64,000 bases of DNA, taken from NCBI GenBank assembly GCA_036362985.1, contig JAYGXS010000003.1, forward strand, positions 37,137,738 through 37,201,737. Direction: 5' to 3'. The stretch comes from Ligula intestinalis (taxonomy: Eukaryota; Platyhelminthes; Cestoda; Diphyllobothriidea; Diphyllobothriidae). The notes below the pieces were generated by a model. That model ran no database searches and was not told the origin of the DNA. It was given only the letters and a program-made list of their open reading frames with translations. Within the stretch, counting starts at the first letter, position 1. Each line of letters opens with the position of its first letter. Position numbers and translations under genes: made by a program. Of the stretch, positions 22,601 to 33,949 are shown piece by piece.

Positions 22601-25300
22601 ATTGGACATCACAAAGGAAGTTATACTGAACTCTGTATGCCTAGACTTTATAGGGGAAATACAGCGTTTTTCTCCCGATAGGCAAACGTAGCATTGGTTC
22701 CTAAGACTGCATGTGGCTCACTATACAATATTTTATAAAATTTGAGCTTCGATATTGATGGTGGAAATTGATTAGCAAGAATTTGTTGCATTTCAAAAAC
22801 GTAATGCTAGCGATAAAAGCCAGTTTATATGATCCGAATTTCCGCGCATAACCTTGAGACAAACTAAATGCATGTAGTCGGAGAGGAAGCCGATTGATTA
22901 TTTCGATGAACAATAACTTAAGAGGCAATCTGCCCATGTGGTACAGATCTTCCGAGCTAGAACAGAACGAATTATAGTTCCTTAGGGGGCGTCGCGTGCA
23001 GCCGAAGTATGCTATGATTCGATACGGTAGCATTCCTGAGTCAGATATATAGAAATGGGTTTGTAGTCTAAAACAACCCACAGGTGCTCGGTCTATAGTA
23101 CCGATTATGGACTGTCGTAGTGAGCTTAGACCTCCCATACAAATGCAAATGCAAACGCCTAAGCTTCACATGTTTACGGTCTATGCATACTTGTGATTAG
23201 CAGGTAAATTTCATTAACACGAGTACTTACATATGCAGCTACAGAATCCAGATTTACAGTTCCTAGAATCGGCCAGTGACACTAACTGGAGTTCCAAATG
23301 TCCACATGCCGTCCATGCACAGTTACTGACGAAATTCGCTCTAATTTCTTGGGCCTTACAGCTCCAACCTCTCATAAACTCCCTGACCAACACCAAAATA
23401 AAGATGCGTTCAGTCCAGTTCAGTTTTATTAAGGTAAGATAGGCAAACGCCTTTGAGCTCCCTACTGGTGACAAAGTGATTGAAAAGGCCTTAATACAGT
23501 AGAAAAAAATCAAATAGTGGTCGCTGACCTAACTGCAGCCGAAAAGTAAGCAGCCGTCAGTTAGTGGGAAATAGTAAACACATTGAACTACTCACTTATT
23601 TCGAGTAGTATAAATACATCGGTTCACTGGCGAAGCCAAATGACATAAGCCAGTAGATATGACACAAGCAAAAAAGAGCAGACAGTGAAAATGTCCTTGC
23701 AAATTTTTCTGAAACTATGGGAAACTATGGGAACAAACTGTCGCTCTTTGAAGGAAGAGATAGGTGAGATAGAACCGCTCTGCTGTTTGGAATGTGCGAA
23801 GCTATATAGAGGAGCCCACCGCGGATATCAGCCATATACTAAGGGTCGAAACGAGGAGGGCACCGTAGAGGTCCCGATATCATCACCAAATCGCTGAGAT
23901 ACAGCCGTAATGAACTCTTGCTGTTTGGCGAGTCCGCCGACAAAGTGACGAAAACAGAAGAATCCGCCACAGTCTTCAACATAAGGGTGATGGGAGATGG
24001 AGACTTATACTACTTCAGATGCGTAAAACTACACAAACAAGACGTCTGAGATTTCGTCAGTGGATATTCTGGAATCTACAGTAGATTACATATCTGATGA
24101 AAGGTTGGAGATTGGAGGATGAAACGCACACTTGAGGTTGTTTATTTAGTTAATTTGGTTGACTTGAGGCGCAAAATGTTGTTTACTAGAATTTAATTCC
24201 GTTCAGATCAGAATACTGGGAGAAAATAGAGGCGGAACTGGCGAAATCCAGCGATTGTTGATATCCGAGGAATTTCCTACGCTATTAAACGCTGCGGAAA
24301 AGAGCATTTGTGTGTGCATGTTGCACTATAAAAGAACATTCATGAAGAGCAGAAACTTTTTAATGATATCTGTTCCTAAACCAGAACATTTTGTTTTGCG
24401 TCCATGAAATTGAGGTTAGTGTGCTTAGAAGATAGCGCATTAACTTTTGGCAAAAAAGAGCGAAATAAGTTTAAAAAATTATATTTTTCAAGTATTCCAA
24501 GTTTTGTGCCATAAAATTGCGTAATAAACTTTTAAGGTTGTTCTTTTCTATACTCCATATTAAATTTATAGATTATATTTGAGGGGTTACAGGTAAGGAA
24601 TGCGTTTGAGAACTCTATTGTTATATGGCAACCAATTTAACTGTGCAATCTATATGAAGTTGGAGACAGTTAACATAGCAAACATTTGACAGAGTTTTCA
24701 TGGGACACTACGAAACAGTTTTTTTTTCTAAAATTGCCGTTGATATTATGGCCACTCTGCTTTGCATTTGTTATTGTAGAACTGAGTCTAGAAGTAGCCA
24801 AATATGCCAAAAACTGTTCCGTTTTAGATAAAAAATGTAGCTATTTTATTGATAACAGAAGAGATATCCCTAATCGTTAGGGAAATCAATAAATTGGCCA
24901 AAATTTTCCATTCTGATCTTGACTAAATCATCAAAAAAATGAAAGTTCGCAGACATCAGATGCCGAAATATATAGGTAAAGCTTATTTTTCAAGAGTAAG
25001 CTTTTTTGTAAAATTTTTCACAATCAATCTTAAGCATATTCATTCGCGACTTTTGTAGTGTACTTTCATTTTTCTCGGCAGAGTTCACAGGTTTGGGTGG
25101 TTCTGGAACTATGACACAAAAAGACAGCTGCATAGGAAAAAAATGTTTAAAAGCTGGTTATTTACGTAAACGCTTTTAAGATATATCTTTAAGTCACTTT
25201 ATTAAGGGAAGAAGGCTTTCGACCTTGAAGGTTTTGAAGGTTTTGGTAAGCATGTAGATCTACAGCTGGCTCCTATAATAGAAAAAACGTGAATTATAAG
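19690..25300. other. No recognisable gene
   Basis: A long AT-rich stretch. A 145-codon minus frame (22701-23138) is the longest, but I recognise no domain. Sequence near 20820-20945 faintly resembles the start of repeat family A. Poly-T/A tracts occur near 24480 and 24720. Confidence 0.4.
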
Positions 25301-25305
25301 GCTGT

Positions 25306-27324
25306 TTATATGTTAGCAAGAATAAAGTTATAAATTATAAGTAAAAGTACATTCTCGGCAAAAGGTAACCAATAGGACCATTTGTATGCAATGGCACCTA
25401 CAGTGTCCTCTGACTGAAAGTATGAGGCCATCACATTGCCCGCTGCGGTCTCTGTTCGCTTTTCTCGCATGCCTCCATACCGATCCCGCGAACCATGGAA
25501 CCACTCAATGGCGGTATTCTTTATGACGTCCTGTTTGACGTTATGTAGCCCCGGGTGTCTGCGTGTGGTCTCTGAAGATTATAAAGATGCTTGCAACCTA
25601 CCCGCAAAAATAGTATAGAGTGTACTCCCTATGAATGACTTCTTGTTCTTCTGCGTGGAACCTTGCCACGTAAAAGTGGTGCAGAGTGGCGGTCCGAGAA
25701 GTTGGGCTAAGATGTGCCGTATTATCTCTTTGGGGCTGCGGCCGCCAACCGAGAGGAGGAATTTAACCTACATGTCAAAAGTGTTAAATTAATTCGACCG
25801 TAATCATACATCATCCGGAAGATGGAGGAGGGAATGTACATTGTAAATAACATGGATGCGACCATACAAAAGGGGGTAATCATGTACAAAATTGTTTAAC
25901 AAACTCCTAGCTAACAGACTATGCTGTGTGTGCAATTTAGGGTGACAAAAAATGTAAATAGCGGTAGAAAGCATCAAAAAATGGTAGTACTTGTCAGAAC
26001 GCAGGAAAGAGGGTAAAACAACGGGACCTATGTACAACAAAAACTGTCGGTACTCAGTGGCCTTCCAAAAATTAAGGTGCTCCAGGGATCTGCACTTACG
26101 TGCAAACTCAACTGGAAGACAGCGACTGCAAACATCAATGCGGTTATTCAGTTCACTGAGTCGCCCACGCCATTTCCACGTATGCAACAGTTTTTTCATT
26201 ACACCCAGGCACACCAGATGCATGTAATCTAGTGGAAAACATTGAATCATGTCTATGGGTAGGTCTTCAAAGGGAGACCTCCCTTTGTGATGGAACTTCT
26301 GACGGCGGGCTCGAAAGGATGAATTATCCCGCAGCGTGCCACTAGACGTCGGAAATATCATACGTCTGTTGAAGCTCACACCTTGGTGACAACACCTGTA
26401 AGGTTGGCTATAAAGAATAGGTGAAAGCATACCTGTCGCATCCAAAAGTGCCATTGTGAGCTGTAACTTGTTTCACGTATGCACGAGCTGGGGAGTCACA
26501 GACAATCTGATCCAGAATGACAGTCACAACGCCATGACTTAGTCCAGTAGACAGGCCATGCGCGAAGAGTTCCTTGAGATCCGTAACGCAGTCTTCAAGG
26601 TACCTGTCAATAGGGTCAGGTTTACCCCAACCTGCGAAGACACCAACAGAAAAAGGGCTGGAAACAAAGTGCTTCGTAATGCGGCACTCTATTGGCCAGA
26701 CACAGTGACCAGAAATTTTAAAAAGCCGCATTCCATCGATGTGAAGTTGCAGCCAAACCTGAGGAATTGCAGTCCTCTGACGAGTACGCAGTTTCTTCAG
26801 TAGACCTTCACGATAGCCGACGTAGACATAGTCACCATTACTCAGTGACTTTTTAAGCCACGATCGAGGCGTCTCCATTATTGTCTTTGCGCTCCTCGGT
26901 ACATCTGGGATAGTGGTCCCCTTAAAAGCACGGACCGTATCAAAGAGCTCCTTAATAGCAGTATGGCGCAACGACCGATGCACGCAAAAATCTCGGAGAG
27001 CTTCAACGAATGAGTAATTAGATGCGATAGTGGTGTCATCAGCTTCCCACACGGCTCTATCTAGTACACTGTTAGAAACCCTTACTTCATACCGGAAGGA
27101 ATTTCTGGCGTGAGTACAGGCATCTCCACTTCGGTGTCTTCAGTTTCAGCAGCATTGGAGGTTGACGGACGCATTGCAACTTCATCTCGAAAAGCCTCCC
27201 GATATGCCCGCTTTCGGCGCTGTATGCGCTTAAATATAGTGCTCCGGTGTAATCCGTAGTATGATCGCTGCATATTCACTATCAACCTATGCAAAACAAC
27301 AATATTACTCAGGTATTTCTGCAC
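25306..27324 (-). CDS. DDE transposase (Tnp2/EnSpm-like) joined to a DUF4806-like domain, with four mini-introns
   Basis: The frame is continuous if four tiny GT-AG introns are removed. Exons run 27324-27093, 27060-26433, 26395-25810, 25767-25602 and 25571-25306; introns are 32, 37, 42 and 30 nt. Total coding length is 1878 nt, a multiple of three, about 625 residues. The basic N-terminus contains KRIQRRKRAYREAF. The transposase part shows LQLHIDGM, IVCDSPARAYVKQV, FGCDR joined across intron 2 to CCHQG, CFPLDYMHLVCLGVMKKLL, and YNVHSLLHL; the Asp residues of HIDG, CDSPARA and PLDYMH are candidate catalytic acids. Exons 4-5 read LLSVGGRSPKEIIRHILAQL, FTWQG, KKSF, then NTAIEWFHGSRDR, which matches the DUF4806 pattern. 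No terminal inverted repeats were found by eye. It could be an element still under selection or a domesticated gene. The start codon and the end after 25400 are uncertain. Confidence 0.72.
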
Positions 27325-28590
27325 ACATCATTCACAGACTGCTTCAGGAACCTAACCAGCGCGTTACAATAGGCCGGCTGTTATAGTAAATAATTAAACA
27401 ATAATATTATGAGAAACGTAAATAAATTTTAAAAAAACATTCGTACCTGGACAAACAATGATTGATTTGATCGCTAAATCAAACAGTTAGTTATCACACG
27501 AGGGAACGCACGACAGGTCAGGGCTAAGAATGACCGCCTTCTTGGACAGTTAAAACAAAACCGTTAGTTTATTAAACGTCTATTGGATCGATGCATTCTT
27601 TCAAATAATATTTTACAAACCTACTTATTTTTAATTTTAACATCTTTTTTACATAAAATTATACCTAAAAATGATTTAAATTGCGTTTCTACCACGACCG
27701 ATGAAAGGACACAGCAATGACAAAAGTTAAGGTACCTGACTAATTTATATGCATTTAGCTTCTACCCTGGACCGCCCCGTATTCCCCCGTCGCCACCCCC
27801 GTCCAATCCGGGGATTGTGCTAGCAGGGGAATATAGTTATTATTTATGGTCAATTGACCGAAGCCAGGGAAAATTGTAAAGTCATAATTGAAACTTCAAG
27901 GAAGATCTGAACCTCTTCGTAAACGAAATCCCAAAATAATTACAAAAATATTTGGCGGACGGCAATTACTCTTAGTGAACAAAAATGGTATGTTTATAAT
28001 CGCAGATGAAAATTAAATTTAAATTAATTATTCCCTGACTGGCATGTCCGCACGTGAGCTTACGAAATATCTCACTCCTGTGATCTCCCAATGGGTAAAG
28101 TCAAGCGTAATTGTGGTTGCTTTATTCCAGCGCAACTTAGGCAATACAATAACAAAAGAAAAAACTAGAAATTTTCGTGAAAACGTACCGGAATGTATAT
28201 TCGAAATTTGGGCTGTTCGGCAACATCCATAGATTACATTCCACGTAATATGGAAGCGCATATATATGAAAAGTTTACAAAATGATTATTTTTCAACGTA
28301 ATTTTACTTTTCCTGCTATATTCACTCGGTGGTTTGGTATAAACAGGCATCCTCTACAAGAAGAACTTAAGTTAACCTAGTTCACCCGATTTCCACTTTT
28401 TCGGCATTTCCCACTTTGCTAAACAAAGCGTTATATTCCTTCATAAATCACAACATGCCCTACTGTGAAGAACGACCATAAGCTTATTGTTGTAAGACTT
28501 TTGGGGCCACAGCTTCGGTTGCGTTTGAGTTTCAGGAAAGTACTTGTCAAAATCCCTGGATTTCATGAGTTAGTGCACCTACTGTATTTC
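27325..28590. other. No recognisable gene
   Basis: AT-rich flank of the transposase gene. Frames at 28028-28261 on both strands mirror each other and are not convincing. No terminal inverted repeat matching the other flank was seen. Confidence 0.35.
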
Positions 28591-28591
28591 C

Positions 28592-29252
28592 CCCTAATGG
28601 CATGTTCCGGAACCAAAGGTTAAAGTTGTTCCAGTGGAACCAAAGGTCCCACTTTGGTTCCACTTTGGTCCCACTGCGCCATGATTGCGTATATGGGCGG
28701 TATTCCGTGCACTGGCCCGGGTAGTCTACAAGCTGTCATGGAAATCGATGGTTGAACACCCACACACAAGCTCCCACGTCCATTTGAGAAAAACCCTACG
28801 CGCACGGACGCCTCCTGCATTTGCTACCACCCCCCTATACAAATGCAGTGCCTGGGTCTATGCCTTGCTCTGGCAACTTTTGCCGGCGTATGCCTAGGAC
28901 GAAAAACCCGTGTTCAGGTCACACGCGGTTATAACCGAGCCTGCTCAGACTGCACTTGATGCACGTAGTCTCCCCCTTCCCCCTGCCCCTCTACCCCCAT
29001 TTGGAGAGGGAAGAGGTAGCAAATGCAGGAGGCGTGCGTGCGCGTAGGGTTTTTCTCAAATGGACGTGGGAGCTTGTGTGTGGGTGTTCAACCATCGATT
29101 TCCATGACAGCTTGTAGACTACCCGGGCCAGAGCACGGAATACCGCCCATATACGCAATCACGGCGCAGTGGGACCAAAGTTGAACTAAAGTGGGACATT
29201 TGATTCCACTGGAACCACTTTAACCTTTGGTTCCGGAACATTGCCATTAGGG
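28592..29252. repeat. Large palindrome (foldback element)
   Basis: Left arm 28592-28828 and right arm 29015-29252 are near-perfect inverted copies of about 237 bp. They begin with CCCTAATGGCATGTTCCGGAAC and continue through TGGAAATCGATGGTTGAAC, CCACGTCCATTTGAGAAAAA and CTCCTGCATTTGCTACC, each matched in reverse on the right. The spacer is about 186 bp and contains C-rich text. Arms include short internal repeats of TTGGTTCCACT/GGTCCCACT. It may be a foldback transposon or an inverted duplication of a short repeat. No coding content is recognised. Confidence 0.8.
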
Positions 29253-29299
29253 CCATTAGGGCCTTTGGTTCCGGAACATTGCCATTAGGGCCATTAGGG
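29224..29299 (+). repeat. 38-bp direct tandem repeat, two exact copies
   Basis: The unit beginning CCTTTGGTTCCGGAACATTG occupies 29224-29261 and 29262-29299 without a visible difference. It lies at the outer end of the palindrome's right arm, so the duplication is recent and post-dates or accompanied the inversion. Confidence 0.8.
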
Positions 29300-30045
29300 C
29301 CCGAACAATTTCGAGCCCTAGTTGCAACATATAACTGGGGGCATTTTACGAACAAAATATTTTGGTTACAATACCACAGAGCGAACCATAAAATAGGAAG
29401 TCGCAAGCATCACGTTCAATCCCTTGTCGATCCTACTTATTTTAAAAGCTAAACTTATCAAAGATCCTCTTACAGGTTTCCATCAGTGGTAACACTACAA
29501 CAGCTGAAGGGCAGGCATTCTATGTCTTTACCAGTTAGACAGACAAGTAAAAAATACGTGCATCCAGTCTTGCGCGGTTGCAGTAGGTGGACTCGGATAT
29601 TGGTCGTGGTGGTAAATTCATAATGCCATCATTAGCTGGACAACAGTTTTCATCCCTTCAAAGTGTGGAATGTTTTTAAAAGATCTCGAAACATATTGCC
29701 TTTAACTGAAAGGAAATGGCTTGAAGCGTATTAGGTGGATTGTATAAAGCAAGGAGCTCTGCCCTTCGGCATAGACGCGCCCCAAACAAGTCGACCTATC
29801 AGCGTCCCAAAGTGCTCCTGACCAATCAGCTTCCATGAAGCGCTCTCCGGTCCCCTTGTCAATTCAGGTTTAGTGACCTTAACGCCACTGTTAAGTCATC
29901 ACGCCAACGCTGCGGTTACAGTGATGGCTGACCCCTGGCCTGTCTATCGCTCAGGGACCAGGGCCATCTACTGACACACACGGCTTAATCTCGTGCAAGG
30001 CAACCAATCACAAGCCCACTCACACAAGACCTCAAGTTAGTGGCT
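29300..30045. other. No recognisable gene
   Basis: Mixed-composition sequence. GC content rises after about 29760, leading into the tandem repeat at 30049. Confidence 0.35.
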
Positions 30046-30048
30046 GTG

Positions 30049-30505
30049 GCCGATGACACCTGGGATTCCGCTCAGGCGCGTCGCGGTTGGTGACGCCGCC
30101 CTGTCCCACGGGCCTCACGGTCGGACGCCCTGCAAGACCTACTGGCAAGCTTCCCATTATCCCTTCTGTAAACAATACACTGTTCCGTCCACTCTGCTTC
30201 CGAAGACTTCCCCCATCCCTTAAGGAACCGGGCCTGGAAGATTGTAGGGGTTAGGGTTTACCATTTTTGCTTTAACTGCTATACAGGCACCAACGGACAC
30301 TTGGGAATCCGCTCTGAGCGGAACGTGCGCGCTCTCACGGCTGAACGCCAGGCTGGATCCAGTCACAACTTTCCCCCTACCTCTTCTTTAAGCAATATAT
30401 TGTTTTATCTACTCTGGCTTTCCCAAGACTTGTCTCCCCTCATAAGGAAATCGGCCTGAAAGATTTTAAGTGTTAGGGTTAACTGTGTTAGCCTTAACTT
30501 CTGTA
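30049..30505 (+). repeat. Diverged tandem repeat, period about 221 bp, two units
   Basis: Unit 1 (about 30049-30265) and unit 2 (about 30285-30495) share the order GGGATTCCGCTC / GGGAATCCGCTC, AACAATACACTGTT / AGCAATATATTGTT, then GGCCTGGAAGATTG / GGCCTGAAAGATTT, each ending in a GTTAGGGTT telomere-like motif. No coding content is seen. Confidence 0.65.
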
Positions 30506-30559
30506 CGGTAATGAACCCTGTTCGATCACAAGGTTCTTTGCACACCTTTGAACCTGCTC

Positions 30560-30885
30560 AAAGAAATTGAGGTCTTTTACGCTTCAGGGTCTCCATACTT
30601 GGATAGCGAACTCCAGTCCCGAACGCATAAATATTCCAAAGACCCGGGCAAAGCATTTTTGTCAAAGGCAGAAAAAGTCCGTCTGACAAGGTACAGGATG
30701 GACATCGTAAATTTAGTTACTTTTGCACAATGAAGCGAGGGCTTAAGCGACGTCATGATACACATGTCCAGATATTTCTGCGCGTCAACTTTTTGCAAGT
30801 GGATGCCATTCAGGCTGTTAACCACGGGGTTATGAGAAGGGGGGTCAGCAAACTCGAAGGATACTGTACTTGTTCTCATTAGACG
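30560..30885 (-). pseudogene. CR1-like LINE ORF2 C-terminal fragment
   Basis: The minus frame shows VVNSLNGIHLQKVDAQKYL, then SLKPSLHCAKVTKF and LYLVRRTFSAFDKN. After a frameshift near 30620 it continues as LEFAIQVWRP. This is the region after the RT palm/thumb in CR1/jockey-type LINEs; the LINE at 60230-60330 reads RAFLAFDEDLFGKV and LEYGIQAWRPW at the same place. It is truncated on both sides. Confidence 0.7.
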
Positions 30886-31049
30886 GCAAAAGCCAGCCCT
30901 TTCACCAAGTTTGAAGCTTGTTTAAGTTTACTTGCTAACGCTCTTCGTCAGCTGCATTTCTGATGACGTTCCAAATCTTAATAGGGTTGCTTTTAGATTT
31001 ATTTTATCTCGAGTGAACCATGCTTTCGTGTACTGGAAGAGGAATATAG

Positions 31050-31450
31050 AGTTGGCGTCATTGATACTGATTTCAGGCAAAATTTCCACAGCGTTCCATA
31101 CAAACGTATTATTCACAAGTTACCTAACTTTGGAAAAAAGAGGCAAACGGCTGATATGGATCACATGTTTTTTTTACATGGACATCCGAATTCGTCGGCG
31201 TTGATGCCTCAAAGTTTACTCATACTTCTATTCTTAACATTTCTTTCATGGACTCAATTCGTCAATTCATAATCTAGATCAACGACTGTGGCGACCACCT
31301 AAGCTGCAGCGCAGTCACACTTGATGACGATGTCGAAATGTGGATAATTCTCAGGTCCTAGGCAGATAAGCACACATTTCAGAAGAGACTTAACCGACTC
31401 ACCAGTTTGTACCTTCATTAGTTTATAAAGGTAAACATTAGCGTGTGGTT
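31050..31450 (+). pseudogene. CR1-like LINE reverse transcriptase fragment, inverted
   Basis: The plus frame shows VIDTDFRQNFHSVPYKRIIHK, a diverged form of the VYxDFxKAFDSVPxxxLLxKL motif (the LINE near 59650-59720 has INFRKAFDSVPRQHLLHKL). Later, INDCGDHLSCSAVTLDDDVEMW near 31275-31345 resembles the FADDVKxW active-site region. It is 5' in element order yet lies in opposite orientation to the fragment at 30560-30885. Confidence 0.65.
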
Positions 31451-31459
31451 TTGAGACTC

Positions 31460-32660
31460 CGTACCAGGATGAATCTGGAAAATTATACTCAGCACCTTGA
31501 GAGCAACCTACATTTAAACGTAAAGGAACAGAAAGAGCTCAATATTAAAATTCCCTCTTCACTTAACTTGCCTTAACGTATTTAAAAGCAGTTATGCGAG
31601 CGGCGATGACCTGTTCCAACAGAGAAGGGCGCATGTCCACATTTATCAGGTTGTTTTCAGTGAAACCTTAAACAATCAATTGAAATTTCAGTACTTTTTA
31701 CACGCTTGTCATCTTTTGCTCAGAAAGTTGAGAGCTATGAAGAAAGCAAAGCTCATTGGAGCTTTGTCATATAAAAATAGACGAGCTATAACTAACAAAT
31801 TGAGGTGAATGTTTGCATCCCAGGTGTCTATAAAGATAAATAAGAAGGCACGTCGATAATCGGAATCATGGCTTTATTCGTCTGAACTTTGGAAATCTTA
31901 TTGGAATCCATTTTAAATAATAAAAACGTAAATTTTTAAATAAGCAGCAGTTTAAGGGGTTCGGGACCAACCGAAAACTAATGACGTCAATCCGGAGATG
32001 CTTGTGCAGGTCTATGTATGCCGGCGTCAGATCAACAAATAGATTGAATGAAGTATTATCTGATACCCAGGCTTCAGTCGATTATCCATCTATCTTGTTA
32101 CGGGCAAAGGCGATTATATCCCCAGCTGCGAAGTTAAACTCGTTACCGGTCTCAAGGGTGTGGGTAAACACTTATGATCAGTAGTCAGTTTTACCTAAAG
32201 ATATGCGAAGACATCGATAACCTACTGCTGTTATGCCTATACACACCGTTTATTTAAACAAAGTAGAGATCTCCGAAAGCCCCTGTTCGCTGTTTCTTTT
32301 CATACTCACGCAAAACAATAGAACATTATCCACTTGTCTGCTATTGTCGTAGACCATTCGACTGCCTGGGGGCAAAAGTTTTCTTTAAACTACATTCGTC
32401 AAACTGTTCTTGCTCGTGTAAAGTGTGATATCAACTTATTCAAGATGAAGTCCATGCCCTTTAGATCTTTGTATTCCGTTTTTGGTCTCTCTGCTTGTTC
32501 ATGCTGCTGTCGATAATTTTTGCCAATAATAGTAGTTGCCGTGATTGCTAGTTTATCCCGACCATCCAATGCAGCTTTCAGATGGATGTGGCTATACTGA
32601 ATAATGGGTATCATGAGTCCAGAGGACTTCACAATGTTAAAGATCTTAATTACCGAGCAT
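31460..32660. other. No recognisable gene
   Basis: AT-rich with short frames only. This is the region upstream of RIOK1 and of the gypsy element. I could not identify N-terminal RIOK1 exons in it. Confidence 0.35.
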
Positions 32661-32733
32661 AACGTTTTAACATGTCCAGCACACCTACCACTTTGAATAT
32701 CCTATCCTATCGGCGACTTTTCAAACCCGTTTT

Positions 32734-33076
32734 TGTCACGAGACCCAATCCTCCCAGGTAAACCTGACTAAAGATTCCCACTATTTCCCTTTCCAGAATA
32801 TCCAACATGGCCAACGCACCAGTTGGCCAGCAACTTCAACTCCAATCCAAATCCTTTTATATGACTATCCCCATTATTAGCAGCCGGCTACTCCCTATTA
32901 ACCGCTTAAGCCATATTATACGATCGTCCCTATATTAACTCCCTATATTATTCATAACCCTATTATAACTTCTACATCATTATGCATTCGTTTTATCCCG
33001 AGTTTCTTCTGCTATCCTGTCTTACGATGGCATTTATGTGTGTTGCCTACCGACCATATTCTTGTAGGTCGTCACA
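32734..33076 (+). repeat. Gypsy 5' LTR
   Basis: It starts TGTCACGAGAC and ends GTAGGTCGTCACA, with TG...CA termini and short inverted ends. It matches 37399-37737 along its length with scattered substitutions and small indels, so insertion is not very recent. Confidence 0.9.
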
Positions 33077-33475
33077 TATTTGTTGGCAGCGGTGGGATGT
33101 GGTTGGGTGCCCTCGAATGCCCTTACGATCTGGAGGGCAGCGAGTAGGGTTTTTGGAGGGCTGGATATTGAATTCCCGTTTCGCCTCTTGGGAACGAAGG
33201 CCACCCTCAAAACGAGGGAAGACCTGTTGTGAAATCTCAGACTGTAAATGTGCGGCTACCCAAGGTGAACAAGGCATCAAGGTAGACATCAAACGATTCA
33301 CCGGGTTTTTTGTGTGGAGGCAGAACTGGTTGTGGATATCAACCAGTGGTTTCTGGGGACCGAACAGCTGCTCTAAGAGTGTCCATGCGTCGCTTAGGCT
33401 AGCGGGAGGTTCGGCGGAGAGGTAGGCAAACCGGCGATTGGCAGTTTGCCCGAGCAGTCCCAATAGATGGAACAC
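33047..33475 (-). pseudogene. Inverted gag segment of the gypsy element
   Basis: A 142-codon minus-strand frame lies inside the left arm of the inverted duplication. It reads LLGQTANRRFAYLS, SLSDAWTLLEQLFGPQKP, and FPRFEGGLRSQEAKREFNIQ. The latter peptide recurs in the plus-strand right arm near 33795-33860. This arm holds about 200 bp of gag that the right arm has lost. Orientation is opposite to pol, so it cannot be expressed from the element's own promoter. Confidence 0.65.
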
Positions 33476-33945
33476 TTGGTGCTCTGAGGGAAATGCTCAA
33501 GATATCGTTCTCTTAATACGCGCCAGTCGGGGAAATTCTCACCGACTTCGTATAATGGGTTCGAGTAGGTTCTGGGCCGTGGGAGGATGACTGCGCTAGC
33601 ATTTTGCTCACGGTCGCGTTGAGCAAAATGCTAGCGCAGTCGTCCTCCCACTGCCCAGAACCTACTAAAACCCATTTTATGAAGTCGGTGAGAATTTCCC
33701 CTACTGGCGCGTACTAGGGGAACGGTATCCTGAGCATTTCCCCTTGTTCACCCTGGGTAGCCGCATATTTACACAGTCTGAGATTTCGCAACAGGTCTTT
33801 CCTCGTTTTGAGGGTGGCCTTCGTTTCCAAGAGGCGAAACGGGAATTCAATATCCGGCCCTTAAAAACCCTTCTCGCTGCCCTTCAGATCGTAAGAGCAT
33901 TCTAGGGCACCCAACCACATCCCACCCCACACGTTGCTCCTGCCA
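33079..33945. repeat. Inverted duplication of gag inside the gypsy element
   Basis: Left arm about 33079-33610 and right arm about 33620-33945 are inverted copies around a 9-bp centre (33611-33619). At the centre GCTAGCATTTTGCTCA faces TGAGCAAAATGCTAGC exactly. Outer matches include CCACATCCCACC and GAATTCAATATCC. The right arm lacks roughly 200 bp present in the left arm between GAGCATTTCCC and CTTGTTCACC. Confidence 0.85.
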
Positions 33946-33949
33946 ACTT

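Noticed and set aside
22701..23138. 145-codon minus-strand ORF
   Set aside because: No recognisable motif, signal or splice context. It was left as unidentified sequence.
27361..28020. Terminal inverted repeats of a CACTA element around the transposase gene
   Set aside because: I looked for CACTA/CACTG-type ends on both sides of 25306-27324. One CACTACAAAA-like text near 25056-25066 (minus) has no partner in the right orientation.
32982..33425. 147-codon plus-strand ORF
   Set aside because: It is antisense to the inverted gag arm of the gypsy element and has no motif of its own.
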